Positions 1 to 7,793 of a stretch of 42,650 nt of DNA are shown here, piece by piece. Location: NCBI GenBank assembly GCA_022013675.1, contig JAKLPW010000269.1:1-42650 (forward strand). The letters are read 5' to 3'. Origin of the DNA: Anaerolineae bacterium. Its GTDB lineage: Bacteria > Chloroflexota > Anaerolineae > JAKLPW01. The position numbers and the translations under genes are program-made. Below the pieces are notes generated by a model. The model saw only the letters and a program-made list of their open reading frames with translations. It did no database searches and was not told the DNA's origin. Position 1 is the stretch's first letter. Every line of letters begins with the position of its first letter.

Positions 1-381
1 CCTGGCGACACCGATAGCGCCTATGGCATCCAGTTTGTCGGCGTCGTAAAGTATCTGCGCTTCGAGACTCTGGGGAACCGCGTCGGCGCGGTAGCGATGT
101 GTGGCGATGGCCTCGGCTACAGCGATCACCAGTTCCTCCGGATGACCCGCCAGGATAGTTCTGGCTCGCTTTGCTCCGGCCTGAGCGTGACAGATCCCGC
201 TGCGACGCTTTTCCTCTCGTGCCACATCGTGGAGCAACGCAGCGGTGCGCAGTATTAGCATTTCCGCTCCCTCGGCCGCACCGATCCGCTCAGCCATCCG
301 TAGCACCCGCCGCACATGCTCGAAATCGTGGGATGCGTCGTTATCCTGGTAGTGTGAGCGAGCCTCCTCGATGGTAATCAA
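1..381 (-). CDS. HD-domain phosphohydrolase, C-terminus beyond the window edge
   Basis: Reading leftward from a TTG start at 381 gives 127 open codons that run off the left edge, so the C-terminus is missing. The protein shows the HD-superfamily pattern: HDFEHVRRV near residue 20, LLHDVAR as the HD metal-binding pair, a later ATHRY histidine and DADKLDAIG as a distal Asp motif. This order matches small HD phosphohydrolases of the YedJ/COG1418 kind, which hydrolyse phosphate esters or nucleotides; the substrate cannot be told from sequence. No ATG lies near the N-terminus. The TTG is preceded at a suitable distance by GGAGGAGAG, so it is the likely start. The next gene on the same strand ends 16 bases upstream, which suggests co-transcription with the membrane protein and PIG-L genes. 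The family call is firm; the function is open. Confidence 0.8.
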   Translation of the reverse strand, partial: MITIEEARSHYQDNDASHDFEHVRRVLRMAERIGAAEGAEMLILRTAALLHDVAREEKRRSGICHAQAGAKRARTILAGHPEELVIAVAEAIATHRYRADAVPQSLEAQILYDADKLDAIGAIGVAR

Positions 382-397
382 CCTATGCCTCTCCTCC

Positions 398-1090
398 TCA
401 GCCCACCAGCAACTGACTGGGATCTCGCTTTGACACCCAGTAGCAGATACATCCCAACAAGGCCGCACTTCCCAGCGCCAGAACCCCGATCTTCCAGGTG
501 GCGTCCATCCAGAACGGAAGGGGGAAGAGCTGGATCAGAGTATCGGTCACGTGGAAAGTCCACGTCCCGTCTTGGAAGAACATGCGGTGGAATTGCGTGA
601 AGAACCAGTCGAAACTCACCAGCGCCGTGGCTCCAACGATCAGTGCCAACCCCCAGAGATACGAACAACCGAGAACAACGCTTCGAAGCGCCGCCTCTCT
701 GTCCTTCCCTGCACCAACCATCCAGATGAGGGCCACACCAAGAACCACAATCGCGATCTTTTCTGCCAGGAACACGCCATTCATGACAGTCTTGACATCC
801 ACCAGGTGCTGTACTTCCCGCTGGTTGTATACCGGCCCTCTGGAGTACTCCAACTGGCGCAAGTGGTCGGTATCCTCTGACGAGCGCAGATAGTGCAATG
901 TGGCTTCGGCCAAGCGAAGTCTCTCGTCCGGCGGGTACAACTCCGACGAAGGAAACTCCTGCAGCCCGTACTCATGTCGAAGGTAGGCATTGCTGGCGAT
1001 GATGTCCACGCTGACCAGGACGAGAGTCAGAGGCAAGCAAATCGCCACCAGCATCCTAGCCACCGTCATCGTGCTTCGCTTGAGGGACAT
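398..1090 (-). CDS. TIGR01906/DUF1461-type integral membrane protein
   Basis: A 230-residue protein with a hydrophobic segment at about residues 11-32, a polar extracytoplasmic stretch of about 75 residues, then three more membrane segments near 105-127, 140-162 and 200-220. The HRMFFQDGTWTF and LIQLFPLPFWMD stretches between the last two segments are typical of the TIGR01906 (DUF1461) family of Firmicutes and Chloroflexi, whose role is unknown. It lies 3 bases downstream of the PIG-L gene, whose stop is at 1094, and just before the HD gene, so the three probably form one leftward unit. Nothing in the sequence points to a substrate. The family assignment is by recognition of motif spacing and is fairly safe. 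Confidence 0.75.
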   Translation of the reverse strand: MSLKRSTMTVARMLVAICLPLTLVLVSVDIIASNAYLRHEYGLQEFPSSELYPPDERLRLAEATLHYLRSSEDTDHLRQLEYSRGPVYNQREVQHLVDVKTVMNGVFLAEKIAIVVLGVALIWMVGAGKDREAALRSVVLGCSYLWGLALIVGATALVSFDWFFTQFHRMFFQDGTWTFHVTDTLIQLFPLPFWMDATWKIGVLALGSAALLGCICYWVSKRDPSQLLVG

Positions 1091-1093
1091 CTG

Positions 1094-1894
1094 CTAACTC
1101 CTCTCCTCACCAAGCTGCCAATAGCGTTCAGCATAACCGCCGCCAGTTCCGAGAGAAGAGAAGAACTCGATGGTTCTCCTTCTCATCTCAGTTGGCCCTC
1201 CAAACAGGGGATCAAGTTGGGAAGTATACCGAGAAATGGCGGCGATCTTGGCCTCCATGTCTTCCGAAGACAACAGTTCCAGCTTCGAGGACCAATTACA
1301 GCCCGGCGCATCGCACAAGGCGCCTTCTAGCTCCCCCGCCGCCGCCGAGTATGGATAGTCCTCGAAAAAGCACACCTCGTATCCATCTCGGCGCAGGATG
1401 CAGGCAGCCTGACGCACGATTTGGTGGTCGACGTGATGTCCAATGCCAAGAGGAGCGTACAGTGTGGTCCCACCTGCCAAGGGAAGAGTGGGACCCAGAT
1501 CCCTTGCAAGGGCTCGTCCGTAATCCAGCTCAGCCGGGTGGACGTCGCCGAAAATGTCATCGCGCATAGGATACAGCCATCCCCCTCCATCCGGGGCGCT
1601 TCGATAGATGCAATCCATGTGTTCCAGATGTCTGTATTCCGCTCCCAGGAAGGCCAGAGCACGCTGATCCTCCATGCGACGCCCCTCCATGGGGTTCGTG
1701 CCCAGATTCCAGGCATGATATAGGTACGTAGCAAAAACCGATAGCTCGGGGCAGCTCGGTGATCCTGCGAAAACGGTAATGACCAGTACAGGCTCCCCGG
1801 CCTCTGTCTGTCGGTGTATGAGTCCTCCGCAAGAGAGCACCGCATCATCCAGATGGGGCACTAGATAGATGTGGCGGTAGGATAAAGTGCGCAT
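1094..1894 (-). CDS. PIG-L family (LmbE-like) deacetylase
   Basis: A 266-residue zinc-dependent N-deacetylase of the PIG-L/LmbE family, which removes acetyl groups from GlcNAc-type substrates such as GlcNAc-PI, GlcNAc-inositol or bacillithiol/mycothiol precursors. The N-terminal zinc motif is PHLDDAVLSCGG (residues about 12-23), and the distal zinc histidines sit in GIGHHVDHQIV. The start is set at 1894 (MRTLSYRH) because AGGAG lies about 8 bases upstream; the reading frame continues upstream to 1996, but that part crosses intergenic repeat sequence. It is first in a leftward three-gene unit. A link to inositol metabolism elsewhere in the window is tempting because some PIG-L enzymes act on inositol glycosides, but nothing here proves it. 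Confidence 0.87.
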   Translation of the reverse strand: MRTLSYRHIYLVPHLDDAVLSCGGLIHRQTEAGEPVLVITVFAGSPSCPELSVFATYLYHAWNLGTNPMEGRRMEDQRALAFLGAEYRHLEHMDCIYRSAPDGGGWLYPMRDDIFGDVHPAELDYGRALARDLGPTLPLAGGTTLYAPLGIGHHVDHQIVRQAACILRRDGYEVCFFEDYPYSAAAGELEGALCDAPGCNWSSKLELLSSEDMEAKIAAISRYTSQLDPLFGGPTEMRRRTIEFFSSLGTGGGYAERYWQLGEERS

Positions 1895-1998
1895 GATGGT
1901 GGCTCCTGATGAAATATTGGAAGCAATGTTTATTGGAAGCAATGTTGTCCATCCCGGAAGTTTGCGATAACCCCAGCGGTTGTGAAACGCGGCCAAGT

Positions 1999-2059
1999 GC
2001 CGCGTGGCGAGGCGCCGCGTGGCAAGGCGCTGTGTCGCAAGGCGACTTGCTGCAAAGCA
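1999..2059. repeat. Degenerate 15-base tandem array, four units
   Basis: Units of 15 bases follow each other at 1999-2013, 2014-2028 and 2029-2043, with a diverged fourth unit at 2044-2059. The first is GCCGCGTGGCGAGGC and the third is GCTGTGTCGCAAGGC. The array is GC-rich and lies just upstream of the PIG-L start. Confidence 0.7.
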
Positions 2060-2110
2060 GTCATCCTGCTAGATGGCCGTAAGTATAGCACCCGCGGGGA
2101 GAAATGACAA

Positions 2111-2194
2111 AGCAGGGGCTCGGTCAGGAGACCATCGCCCATCGGGGGCGGAAGCAGGGGCTCGGTCAGGAGACCATCGCCCATCAGGGGCGGA
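2111..2194. repeat. 42-base tandem duplication containing GGTCAGGAGACC
   Basis: Two near-identical 42-base units lie at 2111-2152 and 2153-2194, and a third begins but breaks off. Each holds GGTCAGGAGACC, with GGTC/GACC arms, followed by ATCGCCCATC. The same core occurs once at about 6570-6590 next to another tandem array, so this looks like a dispersed intergenic repeat family. Confidence 0.75.
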
Positions 2195-2283
2195 AGCCGG
2201 GATTTGGCAATCCCTGACGAGCGTACAACTGGGCGCAGCGCACCCTGGCTGTATTTCTAGACGCAAAATTAACGCAACTATGG

Positions 2284-2312
2284 TTGCAAAATCCATAGAG
2301 GTATGTTATAAT
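2284..2312 (+). promoter_or_regulatory. Sigma-70 type promoter for the PA14 protein gene
   Basis: TTGCAA (2284-2289), a 17-base spacer and TATAAT (2307-2312), with a TGT extended -10 directly upstream. Transcription would start near 2319 and give a 5' leader of about 140 bases to the gene at 2460. Confidence 0.75.
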
Positions 2313-2459
2313 GACATAAAGCATCTAAGATGAGATGCTCGCCCGTGGTCAGCGCCCCCATCGGGCTTTGTCGGCCAGGCTCGTTTGTAGTAATGAGGAC
2401 GGAACGCGGGGCACGAGGTTGACCAGTGTGCGTTCCGGGCCTCGCAAAGAAGGAGGAAT

Positions 2460-4304
2460 ATGATGTATGACATGCTAAGACGAAGACTTCGGGGCGTAAG
2501 CAGCCCCCTACTGCGCACTTCAAGGTACGTTTTGCTGGCCCTGGCCCTGTTAGCGGTCGCCGTTGTTCCCGTGGCTGCCGAGAGCATGTGGCGGGGGGAG
2601 TACTATGACAATCGGAATCTGAGTGGCGCGCCCGTACTGGTCCGTACCGACGAACACCTCGACTTCAATTGGTATCGAGGCTCACCAGGCGCCGGTATCC
2701 CGAGCGACGAGTTTTCCGCGCGCTGGACTGCCCTTCCCTATTTCGACGCGGGTGACTATCGCTTCATCGTTACTTGTGATGATGGGGCCCGCCTGTGGGT
2801 CGATGAGCAGTCGCTTATCGATCAGTGGCGTGACCAAGGCACTACGACCTACTCGGCCATTAAGCACCTGGCGGCGGGATACCACAGCATTCGCATGGAG
2901 TACTACGAGGCCCGATTCGATGCTGTGGTCAAGTTGAGCTGGGAGAACACAACAGCACCCCCTTCCTACACCAACTGGAAGGGCGAGTACTTCAACAACA
3001 CCTGGCTGGGTGGGTCGCCGGTTATGACCAGAGACGATGCCGCGATAAACTTCAACTGGGGCTACGGGTCGCCGGGTGGAGGCGTAACTGCCGACAACTT
3101 CTCCGTCCGATGGACCAAGAACGAGTATTTCGCTTCCAACGCAACCTACGGCTTCACCATCAAGACGGATGACGGCATGCGGGTCTGGGTAGATGGTATC
3201 CCGGTAATCAATGCCTGGTATGATCAAGCTCCGACCACGCACACGGGAAGCATCTATCTGAACCAAGGAACCCATGAGGTCAAGGTGGAGTACTACGAAA
3301 AAACCGGCGTAGCAGTGGCGCAGGTCAGCTATCAGCCGGGAGGAGTCACCCCAGGCGTGGAAGTCATCGTAGATGACCTGGACTCCAACTTCATCTGGGG
3401 AGGACCCGCCAGTAGCTGGTATCGGCGGGCTCTAGGATACCGGAGCCACATGTGTTGGACCTGGAATGGTACGTACAACCTCTTCAACTGGGGTAAGTGG
3501 ATTCCGACGCTTCCCGCCGCTGGCAACTACGAGGTGTACGCATACATTCCCAGCCGCTACGCCGGGACCAGCAGCGCCCGCTATCGTATCTTCCACAATG
3601 GGCAGAGACACGACAAGGTAGTGAACCAAACCAGCTACTTCAACCAGTGGGTGAGCCTGGGAACCTACTACTTCAGCGCTGCCGGTGGCGAGTACGTCTA
3701 CCTGGGCGATAACACCGGGGAGGCCTATGCATCCCGCTTCGTGGGCTACGATGCCATCAAATTTGTCAGCCGCGACGGTGTGCCGCCTCCTCCTGGACCC
3801 ACGCCAGTGCCGCCGCCAGCACCTACTCCCACCCCACCTGCTGCGCCTTGCGCTATCATGCCGGTGGCAGGATTCGGACGCGTCTGGAATGACAACGCCA
3901 CCGTAAGCACCAAATTGGGGTGCCCGACCGAGGCTGAGAAAGGCGTCTGGGCCGCAGAAGAGGTCTTCATCGGGGGCTACATGTTCTGGCGCTCCGATCT
4001 AGACCATATCTACGTGTTGTACAGTGATGGCACCTGGCAGAACTTCGCGGATCCGTGGCACGAAGGTGACCCGGTTTCGGATCCTGCCATAGTACCTCCT
4101 CCCGGCTACTATCAGCCGGTGCGCGGGTTCGGCAAGATTTGGCGTGATAACGCAACGGTGATGTCCAAGCTGAGCTGGGCTAGTACCGAGGAACGCAGCC
4201 TTTACGCCTCCGTGGAGGCCTTCGACGGTGGCACCATGCTCTGGAGCAACGTCCTGGGCATCTTCGTGCTCTACAACGACGGCACCTGGGCTCTCTACCA
4301 TTAG
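2460..4304 (+). CDS. Secreted multidomain protein: two PA14, golvesin-like, C-terminal repeats
   Basis: A 614-residue exported protein. A basic N-terminus and a hydrophobic core end near residue 41 (VPVAA before ES), a likely Sec signal peptide. Two PA14-type beta-barrel domains follow at about 42-165 (WRGEYYDNRNLSG, DDGARLWVDEQSLID) and 168-297 (WKGEYFNNTWLGG, DDGMRVWVDGIPVIN). Next is a golvesin/xanthan-lyase-like beta domain at about 305-440, a Pro-rich linker at about 442-467, and two related C-terminal repeats (VAGFGRVWNDNATV and VRGFGKIWRDNATV). PA14 and golvesin domains usually bind carbohydrate, so attachment to glycans or sheath material is likely. No catalytic domain is seen. AGGAGG at 2451-2456 serves either of two adjacent ATG codons (2460 or 2463); the second has the better spacing. 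The gene is monocistronic, with its own promoter and terminator. Confidence 0.85.
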   Translation: MMYDMLRRRLRGVSSPLLRTSRYVLLALALLAVAVVPVAAESMWRGEYYDNRNLSGAPVLVRTDEHLDFNWYRGSPGAGIPSDEFSARWTALPYFDAGDYRFIVTCDDGARLWVDEQSLIDQWRDQGTTTYSAIKHLAAGYHSIRMEYYEARFDAVVKLSWENTTAPPSYTNWKGEYFNNTWLGGSPVMTRDDAAINFNWGYGSPGGGVTADNFSVRWTKNEYFASNATYGFTIKTDDGMRVWVDGIPVINAWYDQAPTTHTGSIYLNQGTHEVKVEYYEKTGVAVAQVSYQPGGVTPGVEVIVDDLDSNFIWGGPASSWYRRALGYRSHMCWTWNGTYNLFNWGKWIPTLPAAGNYEVYAYIPSRYAGTSSARYRIFHNGQRHDKVVNQTSYFNQWVSLGTYYFSAAGGEYVYLGDNTGEAYASRFVGYDAIKFVSRDGVPPPPGPTPVPPPAPTPTPPAAPCAIMPVAGFGRVWNDNATVSTKLGCPTEAEKGVWAAEEVFIGGYMFWRSDLDHIYVLYSDGTWQNFADPWHEGDPVSDPAIVPPPGYYQPVRGFGKIWRDNATVMSKLSWASTEERSLYASVEAFDGGTMLWSNVLGIFVLYNDGTWALYH

Positions 4305-4338
4305 TACGCCCGCACCATACACAATCCGTTCGCAATCA

Positions 4339-4373
4339 AAGAAGCCACTCTCCGTGCTGGCGAGTGGCTTCTT
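4339..4373 (+). terminator. Hairpin terminator after the PA14 protein gene
   Basis: Perfect 12-base arms AAGAAGCCACTC (4339-4350) and GAGTGGCTTCTT (4362-4373) enclose an 11-base loop, 35 bases after the stop codon. The A-rich left and T-rich right flanks would let it work in both directions, although there is no long T run. Confidence 0.75.
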
Positions 4374-4607
4374 GCATCCCTTTCACATGACTCGTCCGAA
4401 AAAAGCACTCCTCACCGCCGAGAACGCTGGGAGCGCAGAGAAAACCTAGTAAAACGTCATAAGATCTCTGCATCCGCTGCGGCCTTTGCGTGCTCTGCGG
4501 TGGGTCCGCCTCTCTTCAGCACAGTCTTAGTCTTTCACATGCATTCCACGATCGAAGAAAAGCTGAGAGCTGATTGCTGCCTGCTAACGGCTGACTGCTC
4601 TCCCAAC
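4374..4607. other. Convergent intergenic spacer with imperfect inverted repeat
   Basis: Between two convergent secreted-protein genes. 4413-4440 (CACCGCCGAGAACGC...) and 4466-4502 (...TGCGTGCTCTGCGGTG) form an imperfect inverted repeat with a loop of about 25 bases. Farther right, AGCTGAGAGCTGATTGCTG-type direct repeats occur near 4560-4600. No gene is seen. Confidence 0.55.
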
Positions 4608-6326
4608 TCAGCGATGATGCCCCTCCGGTTTCATGACTAGCGGTAGCAAGACCCGATGGACCCCCAATGTTGGAGAGGGGCTAGGCGTGGGCTCGGGCGT
4701 CTCGGTGGGTGTTGGAGTGATCGTGGAAGTTGGCGATGCCGTGGCAGTAGCAGTGTAAGTCGGAGTAACGGTGGGCGTCCAGGTAGCCGTAGGAATCGGC
4801 GTGTTTGTATAGGTAGGCATAAGTGTTGGAGTTGGGTATTCCCCGGGCCGGATATACCAATACCAGAGTTGAGCAGAGCTGTTGGGATCGCCCTCCCACG
4901 AATACAACTCCCGATAACCGGTATCGCTTTCATCAGCTATTAGCAGCAGAACCACGGTCGTCAGTTCCTCGCCACCAGGCATATCCGCCAATTCCTGGAT
5001 GATGTCCTTCATCTCAGGAGAGCTCTGTTGCTGCGATCCTCCGGTCCAGGGTCCGGTCATGAGCCATTCAACGGACGCTGATGTCCGTGGCCTATCGGGA
5101 ACCCAGGTCTGATTGCCGGCAAAATTAGGCGGGTTCGCAGTGCGGTGCCCGTATAACGTCACATGGACGTCGGGCTCGTCCGCCATATTTACTCCTTCTT
5201 CGTGGTATGCGGTCATACGCAGCTCCGCACGAGTGATAGTGCTGCCACGAGGGATATGCATATATGGAAACCGAACGCCACCATCGTGCCGCCGCGAGAA
5301 GGCTGGTTCGAAACCGACACGAATCCAATTCGCTGAATTCATGTTGTTGCCAGGGTCAGATACGTAGGTGTCATCATGATACGTGACAATGCGACGCATG
5401 CCTGAGTATTGGGGCGTGCCGCTGATACCTCGCACGCGCACGGCATTGACGACCGGCTCTCCGACTTTGGCCACGAACTCGATGTCCAGCGTGTCATTTT
5501 CGTCACTGAGGATAACGGGGAAGATTCGATCGTAGGCCGTTAAGGGGCCCGCCGTGGCATACAAGTCCAGGTCCGAAACCACCGTCTGGCCCTCGATGAC
5601 AACGTCGAAGCTGCGCTGTCCCGCCGCTGTGGCAGTCAGCTCCGCGAAGCGCAGCTCAACCTCAAACTCCCCAGCGAAGATCCCGTCAGAAACCCAGAAG
5701 CGATACGCCGACAACCCTGCGCGCTGCGTCTGGTAGATCACGTCATCGGTTGTGTTCCCAATGGGTGCTGTACTCGAGACGGCAGCCCCACCCACGTAGC
5801 CCATGTAGCGGGTCGTGTACTGGCGGTCGCGCTGCCAGAGATTACCCGACTGGTCTGTCCTGTCCCCGGTCTCCTCGCCACAATTCACCCGAAAGTCGTA
5901 GTAAACGGTGTATTCCCGGTCGGACCAATACTCGACGCCATCTATTCTCGCCCAGGCCTTGAACTTGATGTATTGCGAACCAAGGGGAGCGGGAATGCTG
6001 CCATAGAAGTAGCCTGGACTTCCCCCTTGAATGTCAGTCTGGTACCCATAGTTGTTGTCCCAAGCATGGGAAATGGTGTCCCAGCGGATCGCGGTCTGGT
6101 TGACGGTGGTTCCTGCGCTGATCTCCCAGGTGAGGGGAACCATTGCGCCCGGGGCTGATAGGATGGGATACGAGATGGCCGCTACAGGGCTGGCGGCAGT
6201 TACGCCTGGGCCGGCGGCCAGCGCCGGGGGCATTACCGATAGCATCAGCAAGGGGAGCAGTAGTACTCTGGACAGCAGCATGGAGGTCACGGAACGGGTG
6301 GAGCGTTCTTTCCTGGTCTTTGTCAT
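4608..6326 (-). CDS. Secreted malectin-like protein with Thr-Pro linker and LPLVMK tail
   Basis: A 572-residue exported protein. Residues 1-38 form a long signal peptide (cleavage near ALAAG). Residues about 50-145 are a beta-rich region, about 147-305 a malectin-like carbohydrate-binding domain starting at FRVNCGEE, and about 311-500 a DNRLRE-like beta domain (GGVRFPYMHIPRGSTITRA). A Thr/Pro linker of roughly 50 residues follows, and the protein ends with HRVLLPLVMKPEGHHR (557-572). The linker plus a short hydrophobic LPLVMK-like end is a pattern I associate with surface proteins of Anaerolineae and may be a sorting signal; that is inference. The start is chosen by AAGGAG 11 bases upstream and by the promoter at 6485-6513. 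No catalytic motif is seen; glycan binding at the cell surface is the best guess. Confidence 0.8.
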   Translation of the reverse strand: MTKTRKERSTRSVTSMLLSRVLLLPLLMLSVMPPALAAGPGVTAASPVAAISYPILSAPGAMVPLTWEISAGTTVNQTAIRWDTISHAWDNNYGYQTDIQGGSPGYFYGSIPAPLGSQYIKFKAWARIDGVEYWSDREYTVYYDFRVNCGEETGDRTDQSGNLWQRDRQYTTRYMGYVGGAAVSSTAPIGNTTDDVIYQTQRAGLSAYRFWVSDGIFAGEFEVELRFAELTATAAGQRSFDVVIEGQTVVSDLDLYATAGPLTAYDRIFPVILSDENDTLDIEFVAKVGEPVVNAVRVRGISGTPQYSGMRRIVTYHDDTYVSDPGNNMNSANWIRVGFEPAFSRRHDGGVRFPYMHIPRGSTITRAELRMTAYHEEGVNMADEPDVHVTLYGHRTANPPNFAGNQTWVPDRPRTSASVEWLMTGPWTGGSQQQSSPEMKDIIQELADMPGGEELTTVVLLLIADESDTGYRELYSWEGDPNSSAQLWYWYIRPGEYPTPTLMPTYTNTPIPTATWTPTVTPTYTATATASPTSTITPTPTETPEPTPSPSPTLGVHRVLLPLVMKPEGHHR

Positions 6327-6353
6327 TGCAGAATATACTCCTTCTCAGGCTTA

Positions 6354-6403
6354 GGTGCAACGCACCTCGGAGATGCGGCGCATCTCGGAGATGCGTTGCA
6401 CTT
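6354..6403. repeat. Palindromic array with GTGCAACGCA / TGCGTTGCAC ends
   Basis: The outer arms GTGCAACGCA and TGCGTTGCAC are exact inverted copies. Between them, CTCGGAGATGCG-like units repeat about every 18 bases, themselves palindromic (CATCTC against GAGATG). It lies in the leader of the malectin-like gene, so it would fold in that mRNA. Confidence 0.7.
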
Positions 6404-6484
6404 GATTAGTCCCTGTACGTAAGACTCCCAACAGCGTTCAAAGTCACGCAGGCTGACATCAAGAATCAACCATGTACATTTGAG

Positions 6485-6513
6485 ATTATAACACCTTCTG
6501 ATTTCCCTCGCAA
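6485..6513 (-). promoter_or_regulatory. Leftward promoter of the malectin-like protein gene
   Basis: On the minus strand: TTGCGA, a 17-base spacer and TATAAT, with a TGT extended -10. Transcription would start near 6478, giving a leader of about 150 bases that contains the palindromic array. Confidence 0.65.
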
Positions 6514-6589
6514 GGCCAAAAGTGCACCCTGTCGGGTGAGCGTCCCCCAACCGAGCCTCTCAGGGCGGCGGTCAGGAGACCTTGCCCAT

Positions 6590-6670
6590 CATGGAGTCCC
6601 CAGCGATCTTACCCCTCATGGAGCCCCCAGCGATCTTGTCCATCATGGAGCCTCCAGTGACATTCACCTA
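6590..6670. repeat. 27-base tandem repeat, three units
   Basis: CATGGAG recurs at 6590, 6617 and 6644, an exact 27-base period. The units read CATGGAGTCCCCAGCGATCT, then the same with one change, then a more diverged copy. A GGTCAGGAGACC core precedes the array, as in the 42-base repeats at 2111. Confidence 0.8.
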
Positions 6671-6681
6671 TCTGAGCGCTC

Positions 6682-7770
6682 TCATTCTTCTTCCAGCTTG
6701 CTGGCGATGAAGTTACCAAGCCGTTCCTTGAATACCTGGCGGCTGAACTGTTCCGCGTGCTGGCAGAGGATGGCAGAGTCGTAGCCTCGCTCGTCGAAGT
6801 CACGTACGGCTTCCGCCAGGGATTCGGGAGTCTGGGCATGGAAGAACTCGCCGGTGACGCCTTCAATAATCGTTTCCGTGGCCCCTCCCGCTGCGTAAGC
6901 AATGACCGGCCGGCCAGCAGCCATGGCCTCCAAGGGAGTGAGGCCAAAATCCTCCTCTCCGGGAAAGATCAGTGCCCGGCAGCCAGATAGGTAATCCTTC
7001 ATCTCAGAATCATCGACTCGGCCCAGGAAGCGGATATTGGGCCCGGCCATGGCTTGCAGGGCCGAGGCGTCACGTCCTCCTCCGATGATATACAGAGGCA
7101 GTCCCAATTCGTTGAAGGCATGCACAGCCAGATCGACGCGCTTGTAGGGGACCAGGCGAGACACGATCAAGAAGTAATCGCCGTGCTCCTCCGTGGGGCT
7201 GAAGGCGTTGGTGTTCACCGGTGGGTAGATGATGTCCGCATCGCGGCGGTAATGCTGGGCAATCCTTTGCTGCACCACTTCTGAGATGGCCACGAAGTGA
7301 TCCACCCGGTCCGCCGCCGCACGGTCCCACAGACGGAACGCGGTCAGGAAGGGGGGCAAGAACCAGCGCGCCACCCGGCCAATGCCTTCCCGTTCCACGT
7401 AGGCGTGGTAGCTCCAAAGGAACCGAGCGGGAGTCAGGCAGTAGCAGATGTGCAGCGTCTCGGGCGGGGTCACGACGCCATGGGCGAAGGCGCTGGGCAT
7501 ACTGAGCACTACATCGTATTCGCTGAGATCGAACCCCTCGAAGGCCAGCGGATAGAGGGGCAGGAACAATTGGTGCCTGCGCTTTATCAGGGGCAGCCTA
7601 TTCAGAGGTGAGACGCGGATGTCCCAGGAGCGATATGCCTGGGGCAACGCTTCGGGCCAATGAATGGAAGTGAAGATAGGAGCGTCGGGATACATCTCGT
7701 GCAACACTTCCAGTACCCGCTCCGCCCCTCCGTATTGGTTGAGCCACGAGACTACGATAGCGAGTTTCAC
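6682..7770 (-). CDS. GT4 family glycosyltransferase
   Basis: A 362-residue GT-B fold glycosyltransferase of family 4, which transfers a sugar from a nucleotide donor to a cell-surface or exopolysaccharide acceptor in the cytoplasm. The N-terminal Rossmann half begins MKLAIVVSWLNQYGGAERV, with the GGAER acceptor-side motif. The C-terminal donor half holds IVSRLVPYKRVDLAVHAF (about 205-222) and EDFGLTPLEAMAAGRPVIA (about 275-293), the retaining E-x7-E motif of GT4. Length is normal. It lies 23 bases downstream of mnmE on the same strand and is probably its last operon partner. Donor and acceptor cannot be told; mannosyl transfer is common in this subgroup. Confidence 0.88.
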   Translation of the reverse strand: MKLAIVVSWLNQYGGAERVLEVLHEMYPDAPIFTSIHWPEALPQAYRSWDIRVSPLNRLPLIKRRHQLFLPLYPLAFEGFDLSEYDVVLSMPSAFAHGVVTPPETLHICYCLTPARFLWSYHAYVEREGIGRVARWFLPPFLTAFRLWDRAAADRVDHFVAISEVVQQRIAQHYRRDADIIYPPVNTNAFSPTEEHGDYFLIVSRLVPYKRVDLAVHAFNELGLPLYIIGGGRDASALQAMAGPNIRFLGRVDDSEMKDYLSGCRALIFPGEEDFGLTPLEAMAAGRPVIAYAAGGATETIIEGVTGEFFHAQTPESLAEAVRDFDERGYDSAILCQHAEQFSRQVFKERLGNFIASKLEEE

Positions 7771-7793
7771 AGGTTGCTCCCCATTCGTGATAC

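Larger units (their letters stand above)
1895..2459. other. Divergent intergenic region with repeats and one promoter
   Basis: This 565-base stretch separates the leftward PIG-L unit from the rightward secreted-protein gene. It holds a 15-base tandem array (1999-2059), a 42-base tandem duplication (2111-2194), and a strong rightward promoter (2284-2312) followed by a leader of about 140 bases. I see no credible gene in it. Confidence 0.7.
6327..6681. other. Intergenic region of repeats and a leftward promoter
   Basis: This 355-base spacer lies between two leftward genes. It holds a palindromic array (6354-6403), the promoter of the malectin-like gene (6485-6513), a GGTCAGGAGACC core (about 6570-6581) and a 27-base tandem array (6590-6670). 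The array is open in both directions as translated sequence, but there is no ribosome binding site and I do not regard it as coding. Confidence 0.65.

Noticed and set aside
2111-2194. Tandem 42-base repeat as a CRISPR array
   Set aside because: Only two units that follow each other directly, without unique spacers, and no cas gene nearby.
6536-6784. Frame across the 27-base repeats encoding a His-Gly-x-Pro-Ser-Asp repeat
   Set aside because: The repeats are intergenic, no ribosome binding site is present and the frame ends inside the antisense of the glycosyltransferase gene.
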